A DNA stretch of 64,000 nt, from positions 124,001 to 188,000 of the forward strand of contig NZ_JAIUZI010000003.1 of the NCBI RefSeq assembly GCF_020171285.1, read 5' to 3'. Each line of letters starts with the position of its first letter. The stretch's first letter is position 1. A program made the position numbers and the translations under genes. The stretch is from Seohaeicola saemankumensis (lineage in GTDB: Bacteria > Pseudomonadota > Alphaproteobacteria > Rhodobacterales > Rhodobacteraceae). The notes under the pieces were generated by a model. That model was not told where the DNA came from. It made no database searches and was given only the letters and a program-made list of their open reading frames with translations. This document shows, piece by piece, positions 9,354-18,053 of the stretch.

Positions 9354-10751
9354 TTAGACTTCAATGGGCTGGTTCTGACCGATAGGCACGGCATTCTCGC
9401 CATAAAGCGCGTCGAGAACACTGCGTGGCCAGACAACCTCGACAATCGCGCCGCGTTGTTCTGGCCGGCTGGTGATCGTCTGGTACGGATCGGACCCATT
9501 GGCGAAGGTCAGTGTGGCACCGGAGCGTTCAAGCAGGGTCTTGGCGATAAACAGGCCCAGTCCCATGCCTTCGTACTCCGGCCGCGCCTTGCGATCTGAT
9601 TCCGTGCGCCGGCGTCGCATGAAAGGATCGCCAATGCGACCAATCATCTGTGGCGGATACCCGCGCCCGTCATCCAGAATACGCACGGAAATCACGTCAT
9701 CAGTCCACACCATTTCAACCCAGACATTGGCTTTGGCAAAATCAACAGCGTTCTGGATCAGGTTGCGAAGACCATGGATGACCTCGGGTTTGCGCAGGAT
9801 CGACGGCTGCTGCACCGAGCCGCCTGGCCCGGGACCTTCTTCGAAATGCACGAATTTGCCTCTGTGTGCGTGCGGTTCGGCGGCCTCGTGCACTACGGTG
9901 CTGAATGGGGCCTGACGCAAATGTAGATCGTCTTTTCCGGCCCGCCCCATACTGCGCAGAATATCACGGCAGCGATCAGCCTGTTCGCGGATCAGAGCCA
10001 CGTCCTCCATCAGGTCGGGACGGTCATCCAATTCGTCGATCAGCTCGGAGCTTGTCAGTTTGATCGTGGCCAGGGGCGTGCCCAGCTCATGCGCGGCAGC
10101 GGCCACCACGCCACCAAGGTCGGTCAGCTTTTGTTCGCGGGACAAGGCCATGTGGGTCGCGGCCAAGGCTTCGGCCATGGACCGCATTTCCGCGCTGATC
10201 CGTTGTGAATAGGCGCCCATGAACACCACGGCGATGATGATGGCGGTCCAGTTGCCAAACACGAACAGGTCCGGGATGCGCAGTATGAACCCCTGTTCCG
10301 TGCGCAGGGGTAGGTGAAATTCAGCCAGCAGCGTCACTAGAATAATGGCTGTGCCACCAATGATCATTGTCGACCGGAGGCCCATTACATTGGCCGAGAT
10401 GGTCACGGGACCCAGCAGAAGCAATGCGAACGGGTTGTGCAGCCCGCCTGTCAGGTACAGCAGGAAAGCCAGCTGTAACAAATCGAACAGCACCATGAAG
10501 AAGTTTTCGATCTCGCTGAGGCGCTTGTTCTCGGGGAAAACGAAAATGGCGACAAGGTTTCCGATAACCGAAACACCGATGGCCAGGTAGCACAGGCCCA
10601 GCTCCAACTGCAGATGATACATCCGCTGGGCAACCGTGATCGCGGTAATTTGACCGGCAATGGCCACCCAGCGCAACAGGATCAGCGTCCGCAGACGGAT
10701 CCAGCTGCTGCGTTCCTGGCCGCGCAGAAAGTCGGTGTTGGTATCGGCCAT
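9354..10751 (-). CDS. regB: Redox sensor histidine kinase RegB/PrrB
   Basis: 465 residues from the ATG at 10751 (MADTNTDFLRGQERSSW). An N-terminal block of about six membrane segments carries GGLHNPFALLLLGP, the family's quinone-sensing motif. The H-box is AAAHELGTPLATIKL; the conserved redox-active Cys is in DRCRDILRSM; an ATPase domain follows (NLIQNAVDFA, DDGRGYPPQ, GMGLGLFIAKTLLERSG). RegB phosphorylates RegA when the quinone pool and oxygen state signal low oxygen, controlling respiration, nitrogen and, where present, photosynthesis genes. It is divergent from senC-regA, as in Rhodobacter. A start at 10814 would add 21 unconserved residues. Confidence 0.95.
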   Translation of the reverse strand: MADTNTDFLRGQERSSWIRLRTLILLRWVAIAGQITAITVAQRMYHLQLELGLCYLAIGVSVIGNLVAIFVFPENKRLSEIENFFMVLFDLLQLAFLLYLTGGLHNPFALLLLGPVTISANVMGLRSTMIIGGTAIILVTLLAEFHLPLRTEQGFILRIPDLFVFGNWTAIIIAVVFMGAYSQRISAEMRSMAEALAATHMALSREQKLTDLGGVVAAAAHELGTPLATIKLTSSELIDELDDRPDLMEDVALIREQADRCRDILRSMGRAGKDDLHLRQAPFSTVVHEAAEPHAHRGKFVHFEEGPGPGGSVQQPSILRKPEVIHGLRNLIQNAVDFAKANVWVEMVWTDDVISVRILDDGRGYPPQMIGRIGDPFMRRRRTESDRKARPEYEGMGLGLFIAKTLLERSGATLTFANGSDPYQTITSRPEQRGAIVEVVWPRSVLDALYGENAVPIGQNQPIEV

Positions 10752-10840
10752 GCGACCCCTATCTCTGTTGCAACGGCTGTCCAGATTGATAGGTGTGCCA
10801 GCCGAAACGATCAACTGCCCTTGTCGCCGGAGCCTGACCC

Positions 10841-11461
10841 ATGAACCGCCTGATAGCCATCGCCGCTGCCGTCATCATCGCCTCTGTGCTGGCGGCGACC
10901 TGGATCATGACTATGAACGCGGGTGAAGAGGACCAGTTTGCCCAATGCCGCAGCAGTCAGATCGCCGGAGGATCCAGCCAGATTGGCGGGCCTTTTGAAC
11001 TGGTGAACGCAGAAGGTGAAACGGTGACCGACAAGGATGTGATAACGCAGCCGTCACTCCTGTACTTTGGTTACACCTTCTGCCCGGATGTCTGCCCGCT
11101 GGACACATCACGCAACGCTGAAGCCATCGACATTCTGGAAGCGCGGGGGCAGATGGTTACACCGGTATTCATCTCAATCGACCCGAAACGGGACACGCCC
11201 CAGGCGGTCGGCGAGTTTGCCAGCAACCTGCACGAGCGCATGATCGGGCTGACCGGGTCGCCGGAACAGGTCAAGGCGGCGAGCAAGGCCTACAAGACCT
11301 ACTTCAAGGCCCATGATGACGGTGACGAATACTACCTCGTCGATCATTCTACCTTTTCCTATCTTGTGCTTCCCGAGCACGGGTTCGTCGAATTCTTCAA
11401 ACGCGACATCAGCCCGGAACAGATGGCCGACCAGATCGGCTGCTTTGTCGATAATATGTAA
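10841..11461 (+). CDS. senC: SCO1/SenC/PrrC copper-binding protein
   Basis: 206 residues. An N-terminal hydrophobic anchor (residues about 4-25) is followed by a thioredoxin-fold domain with the copper-binding CPDVCPLDTS and the later His in VDHSTFSYL. SenC/PrrC delivers copper or acts as a thiol reductase for assembly of the CuA/CuB site of cytochrome oxidase, outside the inner membrane. Its place between divergent regB and regA is the hallmark of this locus. Confidence 0.95.
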   Translation: MNRLIAIAAAVIIASVLAATWIMTMNAGEEDQFAQCRSSQIAGGSSQIGGPFELVNAEGETVTDKDVITQPSLLYFGYTFCPDVCPLDTSRNAEAIDILEARGQMVTPVFISIDPKRDTPQAVGEFASNLHERMIGLTGSPEQVKAASKAYKTYFKAHDDGDEYYLVDHSTFSYLVLPEHGFVEFFKRDISPEQMADQIGCFVDNM

Positions 11462-11545
11462 AGGAAATACTGCGTTTGACCTTTGACTCGGTGGGGGTAA
11501 TACTCAACCGCAGGGAAAATAACATAGATCCGCGGAGGAGAGCGC

Positions 11546-12100
11546 ATGGTCGAGACTGCCCTGAGAGAGATCGGGCCTGACAAGTCACTGTTACTTGTCG
11601 ATGACGATGAACCCTTTCTGCGGCGGCTTGCCAAGGCCATGGAAAAACGCGGATTCGAGATTGAAACGGCAGCCTCTGTTGCGGCGGGACGGGCTATTGC
11701 CACGGCGCGTCCGCCGGCCTATGCGGTCGTTGATCTGCGGCTTGAGGACGGCAATGGTCTGGATGTGGTCGAGGTGCTGCGGGAGAAGCGCCCCGACAGC
11801 AGGGTGGTCGTTCTGACCGGCTATGGCGCGATTGCCACCGCCGTGGCCGCAGTCAAGATCGGTGCAACCGACTATCTGTCGAAACCCGCCGATGCCACGG
11901 ACATCACAAATGCCCTTTTGGCCCAGTCCGACGAATTGCCGCCGCCGCCGGAAAACCCGATGAGCGCCGACAGGGTGCGTTGGGAACATATCCAGCGGGT
12001 TTACGAACTGTGTGACCGGAACGTCAGCGAAACGGCACGACGTCTGAATATGCACCGGCGGACCTTGCAACGCATACTGGCCAAGCGCAGCCCGCGCTGA
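11546..12100 (+). CDS. regA: Response regulator RegA/PrrA
   Basis: 184 residues. The receiver domain has the acidic pocket LLVDDDEP, the phosphoacceptor Asp in VVDLRLEDGNGL, the Thr in VVLTGYGAIA and the Lys in YLSKPAD. A Fis-type helix-turn-helix follows at the C terminus (NVSETARRLNMHRRTLQRILAKRSPR). It has a strong Shine-Dalgarno (GGAGGAG). Phosphorylated by RegB, it binds DNA to switch on low-oxygen energy metabolism. The downstream nap operon and ahcY are plausible but unshown targets. Confidence 0.96.
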   Translation: MVETALREIGPDKSLLLVDDDEPFLRRLAKAMEKRGFEIETAASVAAGRAIATARPPAYAVVDLRLEDGNGLDVVEVLREKRPDSRVVVLTGYGAIATAVAAVKIGATDYLSKPADATDITNALLAQSDELPPPPENPMSADRVRWEHIQRVYELCDRNVSETARRLNMHRRTLQRILAKRSPR

Positions 12101-12112
12101 CGGAGCATCAAA

Positions 12113-13342
12113 ATGGCCGATGACCAGTCTTTCGGCGTCGATAGTCAGCCACTGCCCGAAGGCGGTTGGTCCGAGGACATCGTAACCGTCAATAATGCGG
12201 TCATCGTCCCACCCACGGAGAGCAGCTTTGTTCAGGCCGCCGGGATATTGGATGGCGCCGGTGGGTACTGCGCCCAGGGGGCGCTCTGGCGCAGATACCG
12301 ACCCTTGACGACCGAGCCACCGATGCCGGATGCTGTCAGCGAAAAGTTACCCGGCCGGTGGCTGTGGGGCGGCGTCCTGTGGGCGCATTTCGGTCATTTC
12401 CTGGTAGAAAGCACCGCCCGTCTCTGGGCGCTGGACCATCTTGATGCACTGGTCGACGGTATCCTGTTCATTCCAAAACGCCCGGCCGTCGGGGACGAGC
12501 TGCGCGGATTCCACAGCGAGTTTGTCGGTCTGATGGTTTCCGACCTACCGATCCGCGTGGCGGCGTCGCCCATACAGGTTGAAGAACTGGTTGTTCCGGG
12601 GCAAGGGTTCGGGCTTGGCAAGATCGTCACCGGCACCGCGTCCTTTCGCAATGCGATCCACAAGTGTTTTGCAAAGGACATCGCGCCAGACGGTCCGGAA
12701 AAGATCTATATATCCCGGTCTGCACTGGGCTTGGGAAAGGGCGGGCTGCTCGGGGAAGAGAGGCTCGAAGAATTGCTTAAGGAAGAAGGATACGAGATCT
12801 TTTTTCCGGAACAGCACGATCTGGCCACGCAGATCGCACGCTATAAAGCGGCAAAACAGATCGTGGCGGCAGATGGCTCCGCATTGCATCTGTTTGCCAT
12901 GGTCGGTCGCGCGGATCAGCCGGTTGCAATGATCCTGCGGCGCCAGTCCGGCGCTGCTGACCAACTTGCACAAAACGTGTCGTCATTTTGTGGTCGTGAC
13001 CCTGTGGTGATTTCAGCGTTGCGCACCGAATGGGTGCGGGCAAACAAACAGAAATCAAACAGGTTGTCCTTCGGTGAGTTGGATCTGAACGCGATTGGCA
13101 AGGCGCTGGGCGAGGCGGGATTTGTGAAAAAGGGGCTGGAGTGGCCCGTTTTGACAAAATCTGAACGTCAGAAGCTGTTCTGGCAAAAAGGTTTGGGCAA
13201 GAATTCGAACTTTGTGGAATCGCCAGAGTTCAAGCGTAAACGAGTCAAGGAAATGCGCCTTGTGCGCCGGGCAAAGCGGGCGGAAAAAGATGCTGCGGGT
13301 CCACAGGAAACCGCAGAACTGCCAAGCGTTGATCAAGGATAA
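12113..13342 (+). CDS. GT61-family (DUF563) glycosyltransferase
   Basis: 409 residues. The region PEKIYISRSALG, then GYEIFFPEQHDLATQIARYK, then ADGSALHLFAMV matches the GT61/DUF563 family. LWGGVLWAHFGHFLVEST near residue 85 is the family's N-terminal motif. The substrate is unknown; bacterial members act on cell-surface or capsule glycans. A basic, Lys/Arg-rich tail follows residue 370. It starts 12 bases after regA in the same direction, an unexpected neighbour for a redox regulator, and is convergent with the HD gene. Confidence 0.8.
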   Translation: MADDQSFGVDSQPLPEGGWSEDIVTVNNAVIVPPTESSFVQAAGILDGAGGYCAQGALWRRYRPLTTEPPMPDAVSEKLPGRWLWGGVLWAHFGHFLVESTARLWALDHLDALVDGILFIPKRPAVGDELRGFHSEFVGLMVSDLPIRVAASPIQVEELVVPGQGFGLGKIVTGTASFRNAIHKCFAKDIAPDGPEKIYISRSALGLGKGGLLGEERLEELLKEEGYEIFFPEQHDLATQIARYKAAKQIVAADGSALHLFAMVGRADQPVAMILRRQSGAADQLAQNVSSFCGRDPVVISALRTEWVRANKQKSNRLSFGELDLNAIGKALGEAGFVKKGLEWPVLTKSERQKLFWQKGLGKNSNFVESPEFKRKRVKEMRLVRRAKRAEKDAAGPQETAELPSVDQG

Positions 13343-13354
13343 CCTTGGCCGGCC

Positions 13355-13948
13355 CTACATCAGCGACAGAAGCGTCTCGTGTCGGGCGGTATAGGCGTTT
13401 CTGGCCTCAATGGGTGGACGCAATTGAATGTCCAACCCATCGATCAGCGTGTAATCGGGCTTTCCAAAGAATTTGTTTGCTTCTGTTTCGGAAAAGCCGG
13501 CTATGCGCGTGGCTTCCATCCACGCACTGATGCGGTCCGCCTTCTTGATCTGTTTCTTGACCCGGACCGGAATTGCGGCAGGCAGGCCAAAGCGGATGTG
13601 GATTGCGGCAGTCAGCCGTTGATCCAATTCGCCGTAACCAGGGCCAACAGCAGCCTTTACCGGTGAAATCATGTCGCCGATCACGTATTCGGGTGCGTCG
13701 TGCAGCAACGCGGCAAGCCGCCATTTGACCGGCGCGTCCGTAACGAGCCGTCCAAACAGCTGTTCGACAAGCAGTGAGTGTTCGGCCACGGAATAGGCGA
13801 AATTCCCCATCGTCTGACCATTCCAGCGGGCAACAAACGCAAGGCCATGGGCGATATCTTCGATCTCGATATCTACTGGGGTCGGATCCAACAGGTCCAA
13901 CCGTCGCCCCGATAGCATCCTTTGCCACGCTCTTGGTTGTGTTGCCAT
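13355..13948 (-). CDS. HD-domain phosphohydrolase (YfbR-like)
   Basis: About 197 residues from the ATG at 13948 (MATQPRAWQRMLSGRRLDLL). The metal-binding HD signature is spread over SVAEHSLLVEQLF and ALLHDAPEYVIGDM, with a further Asp in KKADRISAWMEATR. This is the YfbR / 5'-deoxynucleotidase-like branch of HD hydrolases; the substrate is probably a nucleotide but is not determined by sequence. Upstream in-frame ATGs at 13975 and 14020 lack a good ribosome site. It is divergent from the small secreted protein. Confidence 0.82.
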   Translation of the reverse strand: MATQPRAWQRMLSGRRLDLLDPTPVDIEIEDIAHGLAFVARWNGQTMGNFAYSVAEHSLLVEQLFGRLVTDAPVKWRLAALLHDAPEYVIGDMISPVKAAVGPGYGELDQRLTAAIHIRFGLPAAIPVRVKKQIKKADRISAWMEATRIAGFSETEANKFFGKPDYTLIDGLDIQLRPPIEARNAYTARHETLLSLM

Positions 13949-14042
13949 CGTGCCACTGCCCTTTCGTCGCGCCATGATTTTGCCACAATTGCGGCGCACC
14001 CTGAAACCTATCCTGATCACTTGCTGCCAACAGGTGTTGGAC

Positions 14043-14067
14043 CCCCGCTTCTTTCAGTCTCGGCGGG
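14043..14067 (+). other. Small leader hairpin
   Basis: A CCCGC...GCGGG 5-bp pairing upstream of the stronger hairpin at 14094-14126. It may be part of the same leader structure. Weak on its own. Confidence 0.3.
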
Positions 14068-14093
14068 TGCAGTGATCGCGATACAGTCGATGG

Positions 14094-14126
14094 GGGGAAC
14101 GTGTTTCTCCTCCCGGCACGTTCCCC
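14094..14126 (+). promoter_or_regulatory. Leader hairpin with anti-Shine-Dalgarno-like CUCCUCCC loop
   Basis: GGGGAACGTG (14094-14103) pairs perfectly with CACGTTCCCC (14117-14126). The 13-base loop contains CTCCTCCC at 14107-14114. Loops of this sequence mark the alphaproteobacterial CcsR/'cuckoo' small RNAs. Here it sits 33 bases before the ATG of the 14160 gene, whose ribosome site AAGGAGC is partly complementary to the loop. It may be a cis-acting leader or a small RNA; no T-run follows. Confidence 0.6.
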
Positions 14127-14159
14127 TCAGGTCGCAATCCCTATGATAAGGAGCTTGTC

Positions 14160-14486
14160 ATGTTCAAGCCCCAGTTCCGGCGGGTGTCTGGCCTAGCCGT
14201 TGGTTTAGCTGTTGTTGTGTTGCCGGCGTCCCTTGCGGCCTCGGCCTGCGCTGATCGAGACACTGTGATTTCTCGACTAAGCGCTGATTACTCCGAACAA
14301 CTGACTATTGGTGGCCTGCAAAAAGTGCGTGGCGGGCAGAGCGTTATGGAAATCTGGGCATCGGCCGAAACCGGCACCTATACCGTGCTTATGACCGATG
14401 CCCGCGGCGTCAGCTGCATCGTTGCTGCAGGGACAGATTTCTTTCAGGCTACGCCAGCCAAAGATGCCCCCGGACAGGCGAGTTGA
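14160..14486 (+). CDS. Small secreted protein, conserved hypothetical
   Basis: 108 residues. A signal peptide (charged start MFKPQFRR, hydrophobic VSGLAVGLAVVVLPASLAAS, cleavage near SAC-AD) precedes a roughly 75-residue mature protein. Two Cys lie in CADRDTVISRL and GVSCIVAAG. The pattern of a Leu-rich helix, a G(L)xxV...EIWAS turn, then a GTYTVLMTD strand resembles a small periplasmic family common in alphaproteobacteria, of unknown function. It has a good ribosome site (AAGGAG) behind a structured leader and is followed by a weak terminator. Confidence 0.75.
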   Translation: MFKPQFRRVSGLAVGLAVVVLPASLAASACADRDTVISRLSADYSEQLTIGGLQKVRGGQSVMEIWASAETGTYTVLMTDARGVSCIVAAGTDFFQATPAKDAPGQAS

Positions 14487-14490
14487 ATAC

Positions 14491-14515
14491 TTCGGGGTTG
14501 TCCTGCCCCGATTTG
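14491..14515 (+). terminator. Weak terminator-like hairpin
   Basis: TCGGGG (14492-14497) pairs with CCCCGA (14506-14511), followed by TTTG, just after the stop of the small secreted protein gene. The T-run is short. Confidence 0.45.
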
Positions 14516-14610
14516 CATAGGCGCCTGTTGACCCGGTGATCTACGTTGCTACCTCAGACAAGGAATGTTAGGGGCATCGCAACTGATACATAACCGGAAT
14601 GGAGCATGTA

Positions 14611-16005
14611 ATGGCCGGGGACTATATTGTTAAGGACATTGCGCTGGCAGAGTTCGGTCGCAAGGAACTCACCATCGCCGAAACCGAGATGCCGGGCCTG
14701 ATGGCTCTGCGCGAGGAGTACGGCGAAGCCCAGCCGCTGAAGGGCGCGCGCATTGCAGGCAGCCTGCACATGACCATTCAGACCGCTGTTCTGATCGAAA
14801 CGCTGGTAGCGCTGGGTGCCGACGTGCGCTGGGCATCGTGCAACATTTTCTCCACCCAGGACCACGCAGCAGCGGCGATTGCGGCTGGCGGCACACCGGT
14901 CTTTGCCATCAAGGGCGAAACGCTGGAAGAATACTGGGACTACGCCGACAAGATCTTCCACTTCGAGGAAGGCGGCTGCAACATGATCCTCGATGATGGT
15001 GGCGACGCCACCATGTACATCCTGATCGGAGCCCGCGTCGAAGAAGGCGAAACCGACCTGATCGAAAACCCGCAGTCCGAGGAAGAGATCTATTTCTTTA
15101 AACAGATCAAGAAGCGGATGCAGGAAAGCCCCGGTTGGTTTGTCAAACAGCGCCATATGATCAAGGGCGTTTCCGAGGAAACCACCACCGGTGTGCATCG
15201 CCTGTACCAGCTGATGGAAAAGGGCCACCTGCCGTTCCCGGCGATTAACGTCAACGACAGCGTCACCAAGTCCAAGTTCGACAACAAATACGGCTGCAAG
15301 GAATCGCTGGTTGACGGCATCCGCCGCGCCACCGACACCATGATGGCTGGCAAGACCGCCGTCGTCTGCGGCTATGGCGACGTTGGCAAAGGCTCGGCCG
15401 CATCGCTTCAAGGCGCCGGCGCCCGCGTCAAGGTGACCGAGGTCGACCCGATCTGCGCCCTGCAGGCCGCGATGGACGGGTTCGAGGTGACCACTCTGGA
15501 AGATGCCGTGTCCTCGGCTGACATCTTCATCACCACGACCGGCAACAAGGACGTGATCCGCATCGAGCATATGCGCGAGATGAAGGACATGGCCATCGTC
15601 GGCAACATCGGCCATTTCGACAACGAAATTCAGGTCGCCAACCTGAAGAACCACAAGTGGACCAACATCAAGGACCAGGTCGACATGATCGAAATGCCCT
15701 CGGGCAACCGGATCATCCTGCTGTCCGAAGGCCGTCTGCTGAACCTCGGCAACGCCACCGGCCACCCGTCCTTTGTGATGTCGGCCTCCTTCACCAATCA
15801 GACGCTGGCCCAGATCGAGCTTTGGACCAAGGGCGAGAACTATGACAACAAGGTCTATGTCCTGCCCAAGCATCTGGACGAAAAGGTCGCGCGCCTGCAC
15901 CTGGAGAAAATCGGCGTCAAGCTGAGCACGCTGAGCAAGGAACAGGCCGACTATATCGGCGTGACGCCCGAAGGTCCGTTCAAGCCGGAACATTACCGCT
16001 ACTGA
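14611..16005 (+). CDS. ahcY: S-adenosylhomocysteine hydrolase (adenosylhomocysteinase)
   Basis: 464 residues from the ATG at 14611, preceded by GGAG at good spacing; an ATG at 14599 would add four residues. The enzyme cleaves S-adenosylhomocysteine to homocysteine and adenosine, keeping methylation running. The NAD-binding [10 protein letters not shown] and substrate-site stretches such as [10 protein letters not shown] and [15 protein letters not shown] are intact, and the C-terminal KPEHYRY is canonical. In Rhodobacter the reg locus is also linked to ahcY. A strong terminator follows. Confidence 0.98.
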   Translation: MAGDYIVKDIALAEFGRKELTIAETEMPGLMALREEYGEAQPLKGARIAGSLHMTIQTAVLIETLVALGADVRWASCNIFSTQDHAAAAIAAGGTPVFAIKGETLEEYWDYADKIFHFEEGGCNMILDDGGDATMYILIGARVEEGETDLIENPQSEEEIYFFKQIKKRMQESPGWFVKQRHMIKGVSEETTTGVHRLYQLMEKGHLPFPAINVNDSVTKSKFDNKYGCKESLVDGIRRATDTMMAGKTAVVCGYGDVGKGSAASLQGAGARVKVTEVDPICALQAAMDGFEVTTLEDAVSSADIFITTTGNKDVIRIEHMREMKDMAIVGNIGHFDNEIQVANLKNHKWTNIKDQVDMIEMPSGNRIILLSEGRLLNLGNATGHPSFVMSASFTNQTLAQIELWTKGENYDNKVYVLPKHLDEKVARLHLEKIGVKLSTLSKEQADYIGVTPEGPFKPEHYRY

Positions 16006-16044
16006 TCGCGGTGCGTCTTACGCGGCCTGCGGCTTATCGCCTGT

Positions 16045-16080
16045 CGAAACCCCGGTGTGTTTACGCCGGGGTTTCGTTTG
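16045..16080 (+). terminator. Rho-independent terminator of ahcY
   Basis: CGAAACCCCGG (16045-16055) pairs perfectly with CCGGGGTTTCG (16066-16076), an 11-bp stem with a 10-base loop, followed by TTTGTT. It lies 40 bases after the ahcY stop. Confidence 0.88.
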
Positions 16081-16121
16081 TTAAGCTGGGCTTGAATTTC
16101 CTGCGCAACGGGATTCTTGTC

Positions 16122-16916
16122 ATGAATTGGTTTCGGTCTGCCCTGCTGTCGGCTCTTGTAACACTCCCGTTTGCGGGTAGCCTTCGGGCCGATGAGGCCA
16201 GCGCATTGGCACAAAAACTGTCGAACCCGATTTCCGATCTCATCAGCTTGCCCTTCCAGTTCAACTACGACCAGAATCTGGGCGCGTCGGGCCAGGGCAG
16301 CCGCTGGACCGTCAACGTGCAACCGGTTGTCCCGATCAGCCTAAACGAAAACTGGAACCTGATTTCGCGCACCATCGTACCGCTCACGCGCCAGGATGAT
16401 GTGACCGGTGCCGGCACCAGCCAGGGTGGCGTTGGCGATGTTTTCCAAAGCTTTTTCTTCTCACCCAAACACCCCAGCAAGGGCGGTTTGATCTGGGGTG
16501 TCGGCGCGGCCTTCCTGTTGCCCACCGCCACCGATCCGGCGCTGGGCGCAGATACATTCGCCGCCGGCCCGACAGCCGTCGCATTGTGGCAAAAGGGGCC
16601 GTGGACCGTCGGCGCGTTGGCCAATCATGTCTGGGACATCGACGGCCCGGCAGATATCAGCAACACGTTCCTGCAGCCCTTTGCGGCGTATGGGTTTGGC
16701 CAGGGCTGGACCGTGACGCTCCAGGCCGAGGCGACCCGCGATTGGGTTCGTAAAACCAATTCGGTCCCGGTTGGGCTGCTGGCGTCCAAGGTCACCAAAC
16801 TCGGCAATCAACCGGTCAGCATCGGTGGCGGCGTTCGCTACTACGTCGATTCTGCGCCGAACGGTCCGTCAGGGCTCGGTGCGCGGGTTTTTCTGACATG
16901 GATGTATCCCAAATAG
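16122..16916 (+). CDS. Outer-membrane beta-barrel-like protein
   Basis: 264 residues from the ATG at 16122, which opens with a signal peptide (MNWFRSALLSALVTLPFAGSLRA-DE). The mature part is Gly/aromatic-rich with alternating strand patterns (FQFNYDQNLG, WTVNVQPVVPISL, WNLISRTIVPL, GLGARVFLTWMYPK) and ends on an aromatic/basic C terminus, as beta-barrels do. Homologues are often labelled 'neuromedin U' in databases; that name has no functional meaning here. Function unknown. It has its own start after the ahcY terminator. Confidence 0.72.
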   Translation: MNWFRSALLSALVTLPFAGSLRADEASALAQKLSNPISDLISLPFQFNYDQNLGASGQGSRWTVNVQPVVPISLNENWNLISRTIVPLTRQDDVTGAGTSQGGVGDVFQSFFFSPKHPSKGGLIWGVGAAFLLPTATDPALGADTFAAGPTAVALWQKGPWTVGALANHVWDIDGPADISNTFLQPFAAYGFGQGWTVTLQAEATRDWVRKTNSVPVGLLASKVTKLGNQPVSIGGGVRYYVDSAPNGPSGLGARVFLTWMYPK

Positions 16917-17073
16917 TCCGATAGCTTGATTGGCCGCTGTCTTGACCCGGTTTGGTCCTGGAACGCCCCGGGCGCGCGGCGGCGGAATTTCCCCTTTGTT
17001 TCGCACAACTGCCCCGATATCGTCGGCGCGAGCGGCACACGCTCTGAATTCAAAGTTCGGCTGGAGGAAAACA

Positions 17074-17415
17074 ATGGGCAAACGAGACGATTTGATCGCG
17101 CAGTACGCGGATGATCTGAAGAACAAATGCGGCATGGATCCCGACATGGATCTGCTGACGAAGGTGACTATTGGCTGTGGTCCGGCAATCTATGATGCCG
17201 ACGCCTCGACAGTGGCATCATCGCAGCCCAGCGAGCTTGAGACGGTCAAGAACAACTTCCTGATCAAGAAACTCGGTCTTTCCGACGGGCCGGAATTGGA
17301 TGCGGCAATTGCCCAGGTTGTCGAAACCTACGGCCAGTCCGAACGCAACAAATACCGCGCGGTTGTCTACTATATGCTGACAAAGCATTTCGGCAAAGAG
17401 TCGGTGTACGGCTAA
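17074..17415 (+). CDS. DUF2853 family protein
   Basis: 113 residues starting at an ATG with a strong GGAGG site. The sequence MGKRDDLIAQYADDLKNKCG, the central NFLIKKLGLSD and the C-terminal KYRAVVYYMLTKHFGKE are characteristic of DUF2853, a small helical family of unknown function. It has no signal peptide or membrane segment, so it is probably cytoplasmic. It is a stand-alone gene followed by a 200-base non-coding stretch. Confidence 0.85.
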   Translation: MGKRDDLIAQYADDLKNKCGMDPDMDLLTKVTIGCGPAIYDADASTVASSQPSELETVKNNFLIKKLGLSDGPELDAAIAQVVETYGQSERNKYRAVVYYMLTKHFGKESVYG

Positions 17416-17578
17416 AAACTTTTAGCACGCGGCATAAATTGTCGCTCATTTGAATGGTATCGTTCGGGCTTTGCAGTTGCAGAATCGCGGCACGACACGG
17501 TACCAATTTCCTATGGCCAGGATGGCCGGGACCAGAGTTTTTCATACGCGTGTGGTGAGTAGGTAGCACGCGGGGTGA
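17416..17578 (+). ncRNA. Possible small RNA before a strong terminator
   Basis: A 163-base stretch without an ORF between DUF2853 and a good terminator. It contains a hairpin CGCGTG (17547-17552) / CACGCG (17567-17572) with loop TGGTGAGTAGGTAG, then the terminator stem. It may be only the 3' end of the DUF2853 message. No known RNA family was recognised. Confidence 0.3.
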
Positions 17579-17615
17579 GGGGAAGGTTCCGGTTTTCCGG
17601 GGCCTTCCCGTTTTT
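17579..17615 (+). terminator. Rho-independent terminator
   Basis: GGGAAGG (17580-17586) pairs with CCTTCCC (17603-17609); an inner CCGG-TTTT-CCGG closes the loop; GTTTTT follows. It terminates rightward transcription from the DUF2853 side just before the convergent DUF1761 gene. Confidence 0.8.
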
Positions 17616-18010
17616 CAAAACAGTACCAAGACAAAGCCCATGACGATGCAGGCCGCTGTAGCGTAACCGCCGTCGATCAATGTCAGCTTTGCTGAACGCA
17701 TCGCATAGAGGTTATTGATCGCAATCCAGGGCGTTATGAGAAACAACCCTATCCCAAGCCCGGCGACGACACCTTTGGCGAACGTGTCTATTGATGCCAG
17801 CGCAAAGACATGGCGCATCATTCCCGCGACGACCAGCTGCAAGACAAAGCTGATGCCAAAGATGCTCAGGTTCATGCCGCCTTCGGGCTGCCCATTCTCG
17901 TCCCGCGGTACGCCTGACGCTTGCATCCATTGCTGGGCAAGAATCATGTACCAAAGCGATCCGAGAACAAAGGCACCCAGTGCTGCGGCGACAACATTCA
18001 GAAATTCCAT
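17615..18010 (-). CDS. DUF1761-type small membrane protein
   Basis: 131 residues, four predicted membrane segments: residues about 3-22, 48-66, 78-97 and 108-128 (MEFLNVVAAALGAFVLGSLW, ISFVLQLVVAGMM, GVVAGLGIGLFLITPWIAI, YATAACIVMGFVLVLF). It fits the DUF1761 family, of unknown function. I chose the ATG at 18010; the open frame continues upstream to 18289 but overlaps the EVE gene. It lies 43 bases downstream of the EVE gene and may be co-transcribed with it. Confidence 0.75.
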   Translation of the reverse strand: MEFLNVVAAALGAFVLGSLWYMILAQQWMQASGVPRDENGQPEGGMNLSIFGISFVLQLVVAGMMRHVFALASIDTFAKGVVAGLGIGLFLITPWIAINNLYAMRSAKLTLIDGGYATAACIVMGFVLVLF

Positions 18011-18053
18011 CTTGCAAGGCTCCTGCTTAGGTTCGCTTGTGCAGGATGGCTGA

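Noticed and set aside
14521-14610. Possible SAM/SAH riboswitch before ahcY
   Set aside because: A GTTGC...GCAAC pairing exists, but none of the known SAM-II, SAM-V or SAH riboswitch core sequences can be seen.
14554-15993. 479-residue minus-strand frame
   Set aside because: Antisense to ahcY with no recognised domain.
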